Source of the DNA: Pseudomonadota bacterium
Lineage (GTDB): Bacteria > Myxococcota_A > Polyangia > GCA-2747355
Assembly (NCBI GenBank): GCA_016702545.1
Contig: JADJDT010000003.1
Span: forward strand, 1-26,807
Length of the DNA stretch: 26,807 bases
Direction of reading: 5' to 3'
Part shown: one piece after another, positions 8,265-18,009 of the stretch
Layout of the letters: every line of letters begins with the position of its first letter
Numbering within the stretch: the stretch's first letter is position 1
Position numbers and translations under genes: made by a program
The notes under the pieces: generated by a model
What the model saw: only the letters and a program-made list of their open reading frames with translations
Told to the model about the DNA's origin: nothing
The model's database searches: none

Positions 8265-9380
8265 TTAGCTGAAGCGCGCGGCGACCAGCGTCAGATCGTC
8301 GTCGAGGCGAATCGCGCCGCTGTAGACCAGGAGGCGCTGCTCGAGCAGCGCGAGGCTCGCCGCGGAGCCGTCGTAGCGCAGCTCCTGGAGCAGCGCCAAC
8401 AGGCCCTCGGGGCCGAGCTCCCGCCCCTGCGCGTCGCTCTGCTCGATCGCCACGTCGCTGCAGAGCAGCAGCCGGTCGCCGGCGTCGAGCGCCTGCGTCT
8501 GGGCGTGGTAGCGCGTGCCGGCGAAGAGACCGAGCGGCACGCCCTCGGCGGCCAACACGGCCCCGGGCCCGTCGGCGGACAACCACAGCGGCGGCGGATG
8601 GCCGGCGCTGGCGAAGGAGAAGGTCCGCGCGCCGAGATCGACCACACCGGCCAGCGCGGTGGCGAAGTCCTCCGCCCGCTGCAGGACGCTGCGCAGCCGT
8701 TCGCTCATCGCCGCCAGCAGCGCCGCGGGATCGGCCCAGCTCGCGCGCAGCTCCTCCCAGAGCATGCGGAGCTGCATCGTGTAGAGCGCGGCCGCCACGC
8801 CGTGACCGGTGACGTCGGCGATCAAGAGCGCATAGCGGTCGGCGTCGAGGCGGTCGACGTGGTGGAAATCGCCGCCAACGAAATCGAGCGGCGTGGCCCG
8901 GGCGGCAAAGCTGACGCGCGGATCCTGGGGCAGGTCGAGGCGCACGGCGTGGCGCTGAATCGCCGCCGCGCGCTCGAGATCGTCGAGCAGGCCCGTCGAG
9001 TCGCGGAAGACCTCGACCCCGCCGACCACGTGGCCGGCCGGATCGCGCAAGGGAGCGACCGAAACCTGCGTCGGCAGCCGCACGCCGCTCTTCTTGCGGG
9101 CGAAGATGATCAGCGGCCGCCGGCTCGGCTGCCCGGTGCTGATCGCGCGCTGGAGCGGACAGGTCTCGCGTCCGCATAGCCGACGTCCGTCCTTGTCGAC
9201 ATGCGCCAACAGGCCGCCAAAGCACGAGCGGCCGATGACCTCCTCGGCGCGGTAGCCGGTGATGCGCTCGGCCGCGCGGTTCCAGTAAACGATGCGACGG
9301 CGCGTGTCCGTCGCGTACACGCCGTCGGCGAGCGCGTCGAGCAGGCTCGCGGGCTCGATCCACCTCGTCTCGCGGTCCAT
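8265..9380 (-). CDS. PAS-domain PP2C/SpoIIE-type serine phosphatase
   Basis: A 371-residue protein. Residues ~10-128 form a PAS sensor domain (VYATDTRRRIVYWNRAAERITGY). It includes a Cys pair and His/Asp cluster, AHVDKDGRRLCGRETCPL (Cys69, Cys74), typical of one PAS subfamily that may bind a metal or heme; that cofactor is inferred. Residues ~140-371 are a SpoIIE/RsbU-type PP2C phosphatase with metal-ligand motifs VGGDFHHV (Asp171), LLIADVTGHGVAAAL (Asp189) and a C-terminal DDDLTLV. Such proteins dephosphorylate anti-sigma-antagonists in partner-switching; no partner is nearby. I start at MDRETRW (ATG 9378-9380), with GAGGA about ten bases upstream. The frame is open to 9488, but the added residues are basic and lack domain features. 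It reads toward the thi operon but is separated from it by that operon's own promoter. Confidence 0.9.
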   Translation of the reverse strand: MDRETRWIEPASLLDALADGVYATDTRRRIVYWNRAAERITGYRAEEVIGRSCFGGLLAHVDKDGRRLCGRETCPLQRAISTGQPSRRPLIIFARKKSGVRLPTQVSVAPLRDPAGHVVGGVEVFRDSTGLLDDLERAAAIQRHAVRLDLPQDPRVSFAARATPLDFVGGDFHHVDRLDADRYALLIADVTGHGVAAALYTMQLRMLWEELRASWADPAALLAAMSERLRSVLQRAEDFATALAGVVDLGARTFSFASAGHPPPLWLSADGPGAVLAAEGVPLGLFAGTRYHAQTQALDAGDRLLLCSDVAIEQSDAQGRELGPEGLLALLQELRYDGSAASLALLEQRLLVYSGAIRLDDDLTLVAARFS

Positions 9381-9504
9381 GACCTCACCATCCTCGCATC
9401 GCCGGCGCCGGGCGCCCGGACTCAGTCTATCAGGCTCGGCGGCCGGCGCGTGCGGCACGCCGCCGGGCTGGATCACGCGCCGACCCATCTGCTATGACCG
9501 CCGC

Positions 9505-10737
9505 GTGATCCTCCCGATCGGCGACCAACCCAACCCGCGCGGCTTCACGCCCTGGGTGACCTACGGGCTGATCGCCGTCAACGTCGCCATCTTCGCGTTG
9601 ATCTCCCTGCCGCTGATGGGTCGCGGGGCCAACCCTGCCGACCCGCTGACCGAGCAGTACCTGCGTACGCTGCTGCGCCGTTTCGGCACGCTCGACCCGG
9701 CGCTAATCACCCAGGCGCTGCGGGAAATCAGCGCCTACGACGTCTTCGTGCTGCGCTGGGGCTACCGCCCGGCCGCGCCGAGCGTGATCACGCTCTTCAG
9801 CTCGCTCTTCCTGCACGGCGGCTGGCTGCACCTGATCGGCAACATGCTCTTCCTTTGGATCTATGGCGACAACGTCGAGCACCGGCTCGGGCGCGTGGGC
9901 TACCTGCTCTGCTATCTCGCGACCGGCGCCGCCGCCACGCTGGCCTTCGCCGCGCTCGCCCCCGCCTCCGCCGGCCACGTCCCGCTGGTCGGCGCCTCGG
10001 GCGCGATCTCGGGCGTGCTCGGCTTCTACTTCATCTGGTTTCCGCGCAACAAGGTCAGATTGTTCGTGCTCTTCTTCCCCTTCCTCGTCGACGTTTGGCT
10101 GGTCGGGGCGCGCCTCGTGCTCGGCTTCTACCTGGTAATCGAGAACCTGCTGCCCTTCTTCTTCACGCGCCAGGGCGGCAGCGGCGTGGCCTACGGGGCA
10201 CACCTCGGCGGCTTCGTGGCCGGGGTCGTCGGCGCCCTGCTGCTCGATCGTCGGAGCACAGTGGGCACCGAACGCGCCGCACGCCGACAGGCGCTGGCCG
10301 AGCCCTGGGGCACGAGGGCCGCCGAAGCCAGGGGCGACGACCTGGGCGGCCTGCTCGCGGCCCACGACCGCGGCGACCTGGGCGCGGCGGCGCTGATCTA
10401 CCTCGATCTGCCGGCGGAGCAACGACGCCAGGTGGCGGCCGCGGTGGTCGCCGACCTGGGCGACTGGCTGGCGCGCCAGGGGCAGACCGAGGCCGCGCTG
10501 ACGCTCTACCGACGCGGGGCGGCCGACCACACGCGCGACCCGCAGCTCGGCCGCTTGCTGCTCGGCGCGGGCCTGGTGCTGCTCTACGGCAAGCAGGCCC
10601 CCGCCTCGGCCTACCCTTATCTGCTCGACGTGCTCGACGTCGGCGCCGCGCCCGAGCTTCAGCAGGCCGCCCGCCACGCGCTAGCCGACATCGAGCGCCT
10701 GCAGAAGCTGCGCGTACGCCCGCGCGAGCGGAGCTGA
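9505..10737 (+). CDS. Rhomboid-family intramembrane serine protease with C-terminal extension
   Basis: A 410-residue protein starting at GTG 9505 (ILPIGDQPNPRGFTPWVTY); earlier in-frame codons encode no plausible sequence. It begins with the short N-terminal rhomboid segment and TM1 (about residues 18-38). A ~55-residue extramembrane loop, TLFSSLFLHGGWLHLIGNML (His104, His109, Asn113), the catalytic GASGAISG (Ser165) and AHLGGFVAGVVGALLL (catalytic His233) follow. About six membrane helices are visible. The pattern fits the bacterial rhomboid group with a large L1 loop. After ~residue 245 comes a ~165-residue soluble, Ala/Leu-rich helical region (LGAAALIYLDLP, EAALTLYRRGAADH) resembling TPR-like repeats and possibly used for substrate or partner binding. 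No strong ribosome binding site precedes the GTG. It is transcribed divergently from the PAS-phosphatase gene and ends 45 bp from the convergent cNMP gene. Confidence 0.9.
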   Translation: MILPIGDQPNPRGFTPWVTYGLIAVNVAIFALISLPLMGRGANPADPLTEQYLRTLLRRFGTLDPALITQALREISAYDVFVLRWGYRPAAPSVITLFSSLFLHGGWLHLIGNMLFLWIYGDNVEHRLGRVGYLLCYLATGAAATLAFAALAPASAGHVPLVGASGAISGVLGFYFIWFPRNKVRLFVLFFPFLVDVWLVGARLVLGFYLVIENLLPFFFTRQGGSGVAYGAHLGGFVAGVVGALLLDRRSTVGTERAARRQALAEPWGTRAAEARGDDLGGLLAAHDRGDLGAAALIYLDLPAEQRRQVAAAVVADLGDWLARQGQTEAALTLYRRGAADHTRDPQLGRLLLGAGLVLLYGKQAPASAYPYLLDVLDVGAAPELQQAARHALADIERLQKLRVRPRERS

Positions 10738-10782
10738 TCGCGACCGAGAAGCCCGATGCCGTAGGAGCCTGTCGGAGCCCGG

Positions 10783-12207
10783 CTAGCGCTGGCGCTCGTT
10801 GACATCGCGCAGCCGGTGCGTCAGCAGCTTGACGAAGGCGCGGTAGATGCGCAGGGCGGCGCGCTCGTTGGTCTGGAGGAACTGCTCGAAGCGCTCGCGC
10901 GTGACCGCCAGCGTCGCCGCTGTCCCCTTGGCCACCACCTTGGCCGAGGTCGGTCCGCCGTCGACCAGCGCCATTTCACCGACGCAGGCCCCCTCCGTCA
11001 GGGTCGCGAGCTGGACGGTGCGCCCATCTTCCTGCTGGCGCACCACCGCCACCTGGCCCTTGGTCACGATATGCAACGCCCGCCCGGGCTGCCCTTGCTC
11101 GATGATCAGCTGCCCGTCGACGAAGTAGTGCTCCTGGCATAGCTCGTAGAGCGCGCGCGTGTCCTCGAGCGTGAGGTCCTGGAAGAGATCGAGGCGCCCG
11201 AGGTGCGTCAGGCCGCGGCGCAGCGGTGGCGGGGGCGGGGCCGCAGCATCGACGACGATCGGCAGGTCGAGGGTCGGCGACGGCACCGCCGGTGGACGGG
11301 CAACCGGCCGCACGGCGGCGACGACAGCCGCCGCGGGAATCGGGGCCGGGCGCGCGGGGGGCTTGGCGGGGGCGGGTGGCGTCACCGACGGCGCGACGGC
11401 ACAGGCGGCCAGCAACGCCTCGGCGTCGCGATAGCGCGGGCAGGCCGCCACCAGGCGCTCGAGCACCTGCCGCGCGGTGTCGCGCATGCCGAGCGCGAGC
11501 AGGTCACGCCCGAGGCGATAGTAGACCTCGGCGGTGTCCTGGGCGCAGGGTCGCGCGTTGGCCAGCGTCACGTAGTGCCGCAGCGCCTGTTGCCGCTGTG
11601 GTGTCGCCGCATAGAGCTCGCCGAGCAGCAGCGTCGCCCGCACGCCATCCGCGTGGGTCGGTGGCAACTTCTGCAAGGCCTCGATCGCGTGCGCCGGCTG
11701 TTTGAGACTGACCCAGAGCTGCGCGGCCTCGAGTACGCGCCCCGCCTGCTCCAGGCAGCGGGCCGCAGCCTCCGGTTGCTTGAGTTCGAGATAGGCCGCC
11801 GCCGCGCGCGCGAACTCGCCACCGCGCTCGAAGAGCAGGGCGGCCCGCTCGGAGTGCCCGGCCGAGCGGAAGAGCCGCGCCGCCTTGCTGGTATCGTAGC
11901 TCTTCTCCGCCAGCTCGGCCGCGCGCTCGCGGTTGCCGAGCGCCTGATACAGCTCGCTGGCTCGGCCGTAGTCGCGCGCCTGGCAGAACATCTCGGCCAT
12001 CGCCTGACGGGTGGTCGAGCCGGCGAGCTGCGCCTCCTTCATCAGCGCGGGGGCCAGATCCTCACCGCTCTGCGCGTAGAGGTCAGCCGCCGCGGCGATG
12101 TCACCGTGGGCCAGCTGCTTGAGAATCGCCGGCACCGCCTGCGGCGTGAGCACGAAGCCCTTGCCGTCGACGAACTCGAACTCGACTGCGCCGTGCCCAC
12201 CACCCAT
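10783..12207 (-). CDS. Helical-repeat protein with C-terminal cyclic-nucleotide-binding-like domain
   Basis: A 474-residue cytoplasmic protein. The ATG at 12205-12207 follows AGGAGG at eight bases. Residues ~25-270 are a string of helical hairpins with TPR-like A/L patterns (RASELYQALGNRERAAELAEKS style). Residues ~273-330 are a Pro/Ala/Val linker. Residues ~335-474 form a cNMP-binding (CRP/PKA-R) domain: LFQDLTLEDTRALYELCQ, IIEQGQPGRALHIVTKG, VGEMALVDGGPTSAKVVA and a C-terminal helix (FEQFLQTNERAALRIYRAF). The phosphate-binding cassette normally has an Arg after the GE.AL motif (PRAA). Here it reads PTSA, so binding of cAMP or cGMP is doubtful. There is no HTH after the domain, so it is not a CRP transcription factor. 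Similar TPR-cNMP proteins are common in Myxococcota, where their role is mostly unknown. It is divergent from uvrA. Confidence 0.85.
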   Translation of the reverse strand: MGGGHGAVEFEFVDGKGFVLTPQAVPAILKQLAHGDIAAAADLYAQSGEDLAPALMKEAQLAGSTTRQAMAEMFCQARDYGRASELYQALGNRERAAELAEKSYDTSKAARLFRSAGHSERAALLFERGGEFARAAAAYLELKQPEAAARCLEQAGRVLEAAQLWVSLKQPAHAIEALQKLPPTHADGVRATLLLGELYAATPQRQQALRHYVTLANARPCAQDTAEVYYRLGRDLLALGMRDTARQVLERLVAACPRYRDAEALLAACAVAPSVTPPAPAKPPARPAPIPAAAVVAAVRPVARPPAVPSPTLDLPIVVDAAAPPPPPLRRGLTHLGRLDLFQDLTLEDTRALYELCQEHYFVDGQLIIEQGQPGRALHIVTKGQVAVVRQQEDGRTVQLATLTEGACVGEMALVDGGPTSAKVVAKGTAATLAVTRERFEQFLQTNERAALRIYRAFVKLLTHRLRDVNERQR

Positions 12208-12499
12208 GGCAGCTGCCTCCTAGAAGCCGATACCCGGAAGCTGGGGCTGCGGCCGAGGGCTGCGGCAGGGCGCGCCGCGGTGCGCGCGCGTCTTGCCCTC
12301 GGACACCCCGCCACCGCCACCCGGGACGGGAGTGTATCGCACCGGCCCCAGAGGAGCGCCAATCGGCGCGCCGACCGTGGGCGACGTACAACCACCCGCG
12401 ACCGAGGGCAGGTCCCCGCGCGAAGCTCCGTAGGCCCGGTTTGGCGCGTGCCGCGAAGGCGCGCTCGTGCCAGACTCGCCGCCCCTATGCACGGTGGCC
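12208..12499. other. Divergent intergenic region between the cNMP gene and uvrA
   Basis: About 290 bp that must hold promoters for both directions. I see only a weak minus-strand -10-like TACACT around 12332-12337 and no LexA-type box. The uvrA frame is open from a GTG at 12467, but I find no ribosome binding site for it. Confidence 0.4.
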
Positions 12500-15400
12500 A
12501 TGCCCGTGGCGACACGCACGAACTCCGAGACCCGCCTGCGATCAGCCGCCACGGTCGCAGCCGCGACTGACGCAGCACCCCTGCGCGCCCCGGACGCGAT
12601 TCGCGTGATCGGCGCGCGGCAGCACAACCTGCGCAACCTCGACGTTGCCTTCCCGATCGGCGCGATCACGGCGGTCACCGGCGTCAGCGGCTCGGGGAAG
12701 TCCTCGCTGGCCTTCGACACGCTCTACGCCGAGGGGCAGCGGCGCTACGTCGAGAGCTTCAGCCCCTACGCGCGGCAGTTCATGGACCGCATGGACCGGC
12801 CGGCCGTCGAGCGCATCGAAGGGGTGCTGCCGGCGGTGGCGATCGACCAGAAGAACGCGATCAAGTCGTCACGCTCGACCGTCGGCACCGTCACCGAGCT
12901 GGCCGACTTCTTCAAGCTGCTGTGGGCTCGCGCCGCCGTGCTCCATTGCAGCGGCTGCGGTGAGCCCGTGCGCAGCGAGGAGCCGCCCCAGATCGCCACG
13001 CGCCTGCTCGCGGAGCACGGCGGGCGGCGCGCGGCCATCACCTTCGCGCTGCCGCCGTGTCGGACCATCAAGGCCACGGCCGCGGCGCTGACCTGGCTGC
13101 GCAGCGAGGGCTTTCATCGGCTCTGGTGGGCGGACGCGGCCGTGGAGCACGACCTGGCGGCCGAGCCCGCCCTGGCCCGTCAGCTCAAGGGGCAGGCGAT
13201 CGAGGTGGTGGCCGATCGCCTGACGCTCGATTCGGCGCGGCGCACGCGCCTCGCCGAGAGCCTGCGCGGCGCGCTCGAACGCGGCCAGGGGCGTGTCGGC
13301 GTGCGGCTGCTCGACGCCGCGCCCGGGACCGCCGCGCTGCGCTTCAGTCACGGGCGCCATTGCGCGCATTGTGACCTCGGCTATCCCGATCCGCTGCCCA
13401 ATCACTTCTCCTCCAACTCGCCGCTCGGCGCCTGCCCGGACTGCAACGGCTTCGGCGCGGTGGTGGGCCTCGACCTCGACCTGGTCGTCCCCGACCCGCG
13501 ACTGTCCTGGCCACCGGAGCGATCCGCCCCTGGTCCACACCGAGCACCCAGCGCGAGCGGCGTGAGCTGCGGCGCGCCTGCACCCAGGCGGCGGTCCCGC
13601 TGGATCTGCCCTGGGAGGCGCTCAGCGCGGAGCAGCGGGCCTTCGTGGTCGAGGGCGATCGTAGCCTGCGCTGGTCCGGCTTGCGCGGTTGGTTCGCCTG
13701 GCTCGAGCGACGCACCTACAAGATGCACGTGCGCGTGCTGCTCTCGCGCTACCGCGCCTACCGCCCGTGCTCGAGCTGTGAGGGCACGCGGCTGCGGCCC
13801 TACGCGCGCCTCTTCCGCCTGGGGGGGCGCACCTTGCCCGAGGTCTACGCGCTGAGCCTGGACGACGCCGCCCGCTGCTGCGACCAACTGGAGCTGCCAC
13901 CCGAGCAGCAGGCGCTGACGGCCGCGGTGCTGCAGGAGATCCGCGCGCGGCTGCGCTACCTCTGCGAGGTCGGAGTCGGCTACCTGACCCTCGACCGTCA
14001 GTCGCGCACCCTCAGCGGCGGCGAGGTCCAGCGCGTCAACCTGACGACGGCGATCGGCAGCGCGCTGGTCAACACGCTCTACGTGCTGGACGAGCCCTCG
14101 GTCGGGCTGCACGCCCGCGACAACGCGCGCCTGCTGGCGATCCTCGAGCGGCTGCGCGCCAACCGCAACACGATCGTGATCGTCGAGCACGACGCGGCCA
14201 TCATCCGCGGCGCCGATCATCTGATCGACCTCGGGCCCGGCCCCGGCGCTGCCGGTGGGCAGGTGGTCTTCGCCGGCCCACCGCGGGCCCTGCCCGAGGC
14301 TCGCGCCCGCTCGGCCACGGCGCGCTACCTCTGTCCCGCGCCCGACGAGCCGACGCGCGGGCCGCCGCGCCCGCGGCGCCGCGTCGACCCCGCTCACGCG
14401 CTGAGCGTGCGCGAGGCCCGCGAGCACAACCTCGCGGGGATCGACGTGCGCATCCCGCTCGACGCCCTGACCGTCGTCAGCGGGGTCAGCGGCTCCGGAA
14501 AATCGACCCTGGTGGAGACCGTGCTGTACCGCGGGCTGCTGCGCCAGCGTGGACGCCCGACCGAGCCTCCCGGGCGCTGCGCCGCGATCGAGGGCGGCGA
14601 GGCGCTGGCCGAGGTGGTGCTCGTCGACCAAGGGCCGGCGGGCACCACCCCGCGCTCGAATCCAGCGACCTACGTCAAGGCCTACGACGCGATTCGTCAG
14701 CGCTTCGCCGCGCAACCCGCGGCGCAAGGGCGCGGGCTGACGGCCGCGAGCTTCAGCTTCAACGTCGCCGGCGGGCGCTGCCCGGCCTGCGAGGGCAACG
14801 GCTTCGAGCGGATCGAGATGCAGTTCCTCGCCGACTGCTTCGTGCAGTGCGAGAGGTGCGGTGGGCGTCGCTTCACCGACGAGGTGCTGAGCGTCAAGCT
14901 CGACGGCCGCTCGATCCACGAGGTGCTGGAGCTGACGGTCGATCAGGCCGTCACCTGCTTCGCCGAGACGCCGGCGATTGCCGAGCGGCTGGCCGCGCTG
15001 GCGCTGGTCGGGCTCGGCTATCTGCGGCTCGGGCAGCCGCTCAACACGCTGAGCGGCGGCGAGAGCCAGCGGCTCAAGCTCGCGGCGCACCTGGCGCTAC
15101 ACCGCACGCGCAACACGCTCTTCCTGCTCGACGAGCCGACCACCGGCTTGCACCTCAGCGACGTGGCCCGGCTGATCGACAACCTGCAGGCGCTGGTCGC
15201 GCTCGGCAACACCGTCGTCGTGATCGAGCACCACCTCGACGTGGTGGCCGCCGCCGACTGGGTGATCGATCTGGGGCCCGAGGGCGGCGTGGCCGGAGGT
15301 CGCGTCGTCGCGGCCGGCCCGCCCGAGCTGATCGCCGCCACCCCTGCGAGCCACACCGGACGCTACCTGGTCGCCGAGGGGCAGCTGCGAGCCGCGGCGG

Positions 15401-18009
15401 GGCGCGCCACGGCGGCGCCGATCGCGCGAGCGGCCGAGCAGCAAGCAGGCTTTCGACGCCAGCTCGCCCCCGAGGACATCGTGCTGCGCGGCGCGCGCGT
15501 GCACAACCTCGCCAACCTCGAGCTGCGCCTGCCCCGCGATCAGCTCGTGGTCTTAACGGGCCCCAGTGGCAGCGGCAAGAGCAGCCTGGCCTTCGACGTG
15601 CTCTTCGCCGAGGGCCAGCGCCGCTTCGTCGATTGCCTGAGCCCCTACGCGCGGCAGTACGTCGCGCAGCTCGGCCGGCCCGATCTGGACGAGCTGCTGG
15701 GCGTGCCGCCAACGGTGGCGATCAGTCAGCGCACGGCGCGTGGCGGGCGCAAGAGCACGGTCGCCACGGTCACGGAGATCTATCACTACCTGCGGCTGCT
15801 CTGGGCCCGCATCGGCGTGCAGCACTGCCACAGCTGCGGCGCGCGCGTCAGCGGGCTGCGGGCGGACGATCTCCAGCAGCAGCTGATCGAGGACCACGCG
15901 GGGGCCGAGGTGCTGGTGCTGGCGCCGGTCGTGCGCGGCCGCAAGGGCTTTCACCACGACGTGCTGCAGCGTGCCGTCGCGCTCGGACAGACGCAGATCC
16001 GCATCGACGGCGCGCTGGTCCCACTGCTACCGCAGCCCCGCCTGGCGCGTTTTCAGGCCCACGATGTGGAGTACGTGCTCGGGCTCTTCGCGGTGGGGGC
16101 GCAGGGGTCGGCGGCGCTGGCCGCGGCGATCGAGCAGGCGCTGGCGCTGGGGGGCGGGACGCTGGCGCTGCTGCCGGGCCACGGCGAGCGCTGGGCCGCC
16201 GTCACGCCGCGCACCTACAGCCTCGAGCGGAGCTGCACGCGTTGCGGGATAGGCTACGAGGCCCCCGACCCGCGGCTCTTCAGCTTCGCCAGCAGCGTGG
16301 GTGCCTGCCCGCGCTGCGAGGGGACCGGGGTCGACGCGCGGGCCGCGGAGGGCAAAGCACGGCGCGAGGGCCTGCCGCCCGAGGGCCACCTCGAGCCACC
16401 CTGTCCGACTTGCGCCGGTGCGCGCCTCCAGCCGGCCGCGCTCGCGGTGCGGCTGGGCGGGCGCTCGATCGCCGAGGCCACGGCCTGCACCGCGGGTGAG
16501 CTGCGCGCCTTTCTCGCGGGGCTGACGCTGAGCGCCCGCGAGCGCACGATCGCGACGGCCGCGTTGAGCGAGCTCGACGCGCGCTGCGCCTTCCTGATCG
16601 AGGTCGGGCTCGACTACCTGGCGCTCGATCGCGGCGCGCACACGCTCAGCGGCGGCGAGGCCCAGCGGGTGCGCCTGGCGGCGCAGCTCAGCGCGGACCT
16701 GCGCGGCGTGCTCTACGTGCTGGACGAGCCCACGATCGGCCTGCACCCGATCGACACCGCGCGGCTGCTCGGCACGCTGCGCCAGCTCGTGGTCCAGGGC
16801 AACAGCGTGGTGGTGGTCGAGCACGACGAGGAGACGATTCGCCGCGCCGACTACCTGGTCGAGCTGGGACCCGGCGGCGGACGCACCGGAGGCCAGGTCG
16901 TCGCCGCCGGGCGCGGCGCGACGGTGCTCGCGCAGGCCGATTGGCTGACGGCCCGCAGCTTGCGGCTCGGTGGCCGCGCGCGTGCCGTCTACGAGGCGCG
17001 ACCGATCACCCCGGAGACCCCGCGGCTGCGGCTGCGGGACGTACGGCATCACAACCTGCGGGGCCTCGACGTGACGGTGCCGCTCGGTCGGCTCACGGTC
17101 GTGACGGGAGTGAGCGGCAGCGGCAAGAGCAGCCTGGTACGCGACGCGCTGGGCGAGGGGCTGCGGCGCGTGCACGCGGGAGAAAGGGCGCTCAGCGGGA
17201 CGCTCGAGGGCGCGGCGCTGCTGCGCGTGGTGCGCGAGATCGACCAGAGCCCGATCGGTCGCACGCCGGCGAGCACGCCCGCGACCTACGTCGGGCTGCA
17301 CGACGAGATCCGCCGGCTCTTCGCCCGCCTGCCGGAGGCGCGCGCCCGTGGCTACCGACCGGGGCACTTCAGCTTCAACGTGCGCGGCGGTCGCTGTGAG
17401 AGCTGTCGCGGCCAGGGCCAGGTGCGCCACGAGATGAGCTTCCTGCCCGAGGTCAGCGTCACCTGTGAGACCTGCGGCGGGCGCCGCTACAGCGCCGAGA
17501 CGCTGCAGGTGCGCTATCGGGGGCTCTCGATCGCCGAGGTCCTCGAGCTGACCGCGGCGCAGGCGGTGGAGCTCTTCAGCGCCGTGCCGAAGCTGCGGCG
17601 CGGGCTCGCGCTGCTCTGCGAGGTCGGGCTCGATTACCTCCCGCTGGGGCAGCCGAGCCACACGCTGAGCGGGGGCGAGGCCCAGCGCATCAAGCTGGTC
17701 GAGGAGCTGCAGAAGGAGGGCAGCCGCCAGGCGATCTACCTGATGGACGAGCCCTCGACCGGCCTGCACCTCGACGATCTGCGCAAGCTGCTGCTGGTGC
17801 TGCAGCGGCTGGTGGCGCGTGGCGACACGGTGGTGGTGATCGAGCACAACCTCGACCTGATCGCCAGCGCCGACTGGATCATCGACCTCGGCCCCGGCGG
17901 CGGGGCCCACGGCGGGCAACTGCTCTATCAGGGCCCGCGCGACGGCCTGCTGGCGCACCACGACGCGCCGACGGCCGCCTACCTGCGGGCGCACCTCGGC
18001 TCGGCGTGA
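12500..18009 (+). CDS. uvrA: Double-length excinuclease subunit UvrA (two fused UvrA modules), one frameshift
   Basis: Nucleotide excision repair damage-recognition ATPase, ~1836 residues once a shift near 13503 is repaired, twice the usual 940. Module 1 (~12590-15385) has Walker A GVSGSGKSSLAFDTLYAEGQ, the UvrB-interaction region STVGTVTEL, the zinc site CAHCDLGY...GACPDCNGFG, signature SGGEVQRVNL with LDEPSVGLH, second Walker A GVSGSGKSTLVE, zinc module CPACEGNG...CERCGG, and SGGESQRLKL with LDEPTTGLH. Module 2 (~15475-18009) repeats all of these: GPSGSGKSSLAFD, TVATVTEIY, CTRCGIGY...GACPRCEGTG, SGGEAQRVRL, GVSGSGKSSLVRD, CESCRGQG...CETCGG, SGGEAQRIKL. All four ABC halves keep Walker A, signature and Walker B. 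Before the shift the frame reads VVPDPRLS; after it GAIRPWSTPS, as in normal UvrA. Read literally, the frame splits into 12467-13855 and 13645-18009. The start ATG 12500 is the first plausible one but lacks a clear binding site. Confidence 0.93.

Noticed and set aside
9381..9488. N-terminal extension of the PAS-phosphatase (start at 9488)
   Set aside because: The added 36 residues are basic and unconserved in appearance, and a start with a nearby binding site exists at 9380.
11203..12570. Plus-strand open frame opposite the cNMP gene
   Set aside because: It is low-complexity Arg/Ala/Gly and antisense to a gene with a good ribosome binding site and a recognisable domain.
13402..15090. Long minus-strand open frame (562 codons) opposite the first UvrA module
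   Set aside because: Same reasoning: antisense shadow of conserved ABC motifs.
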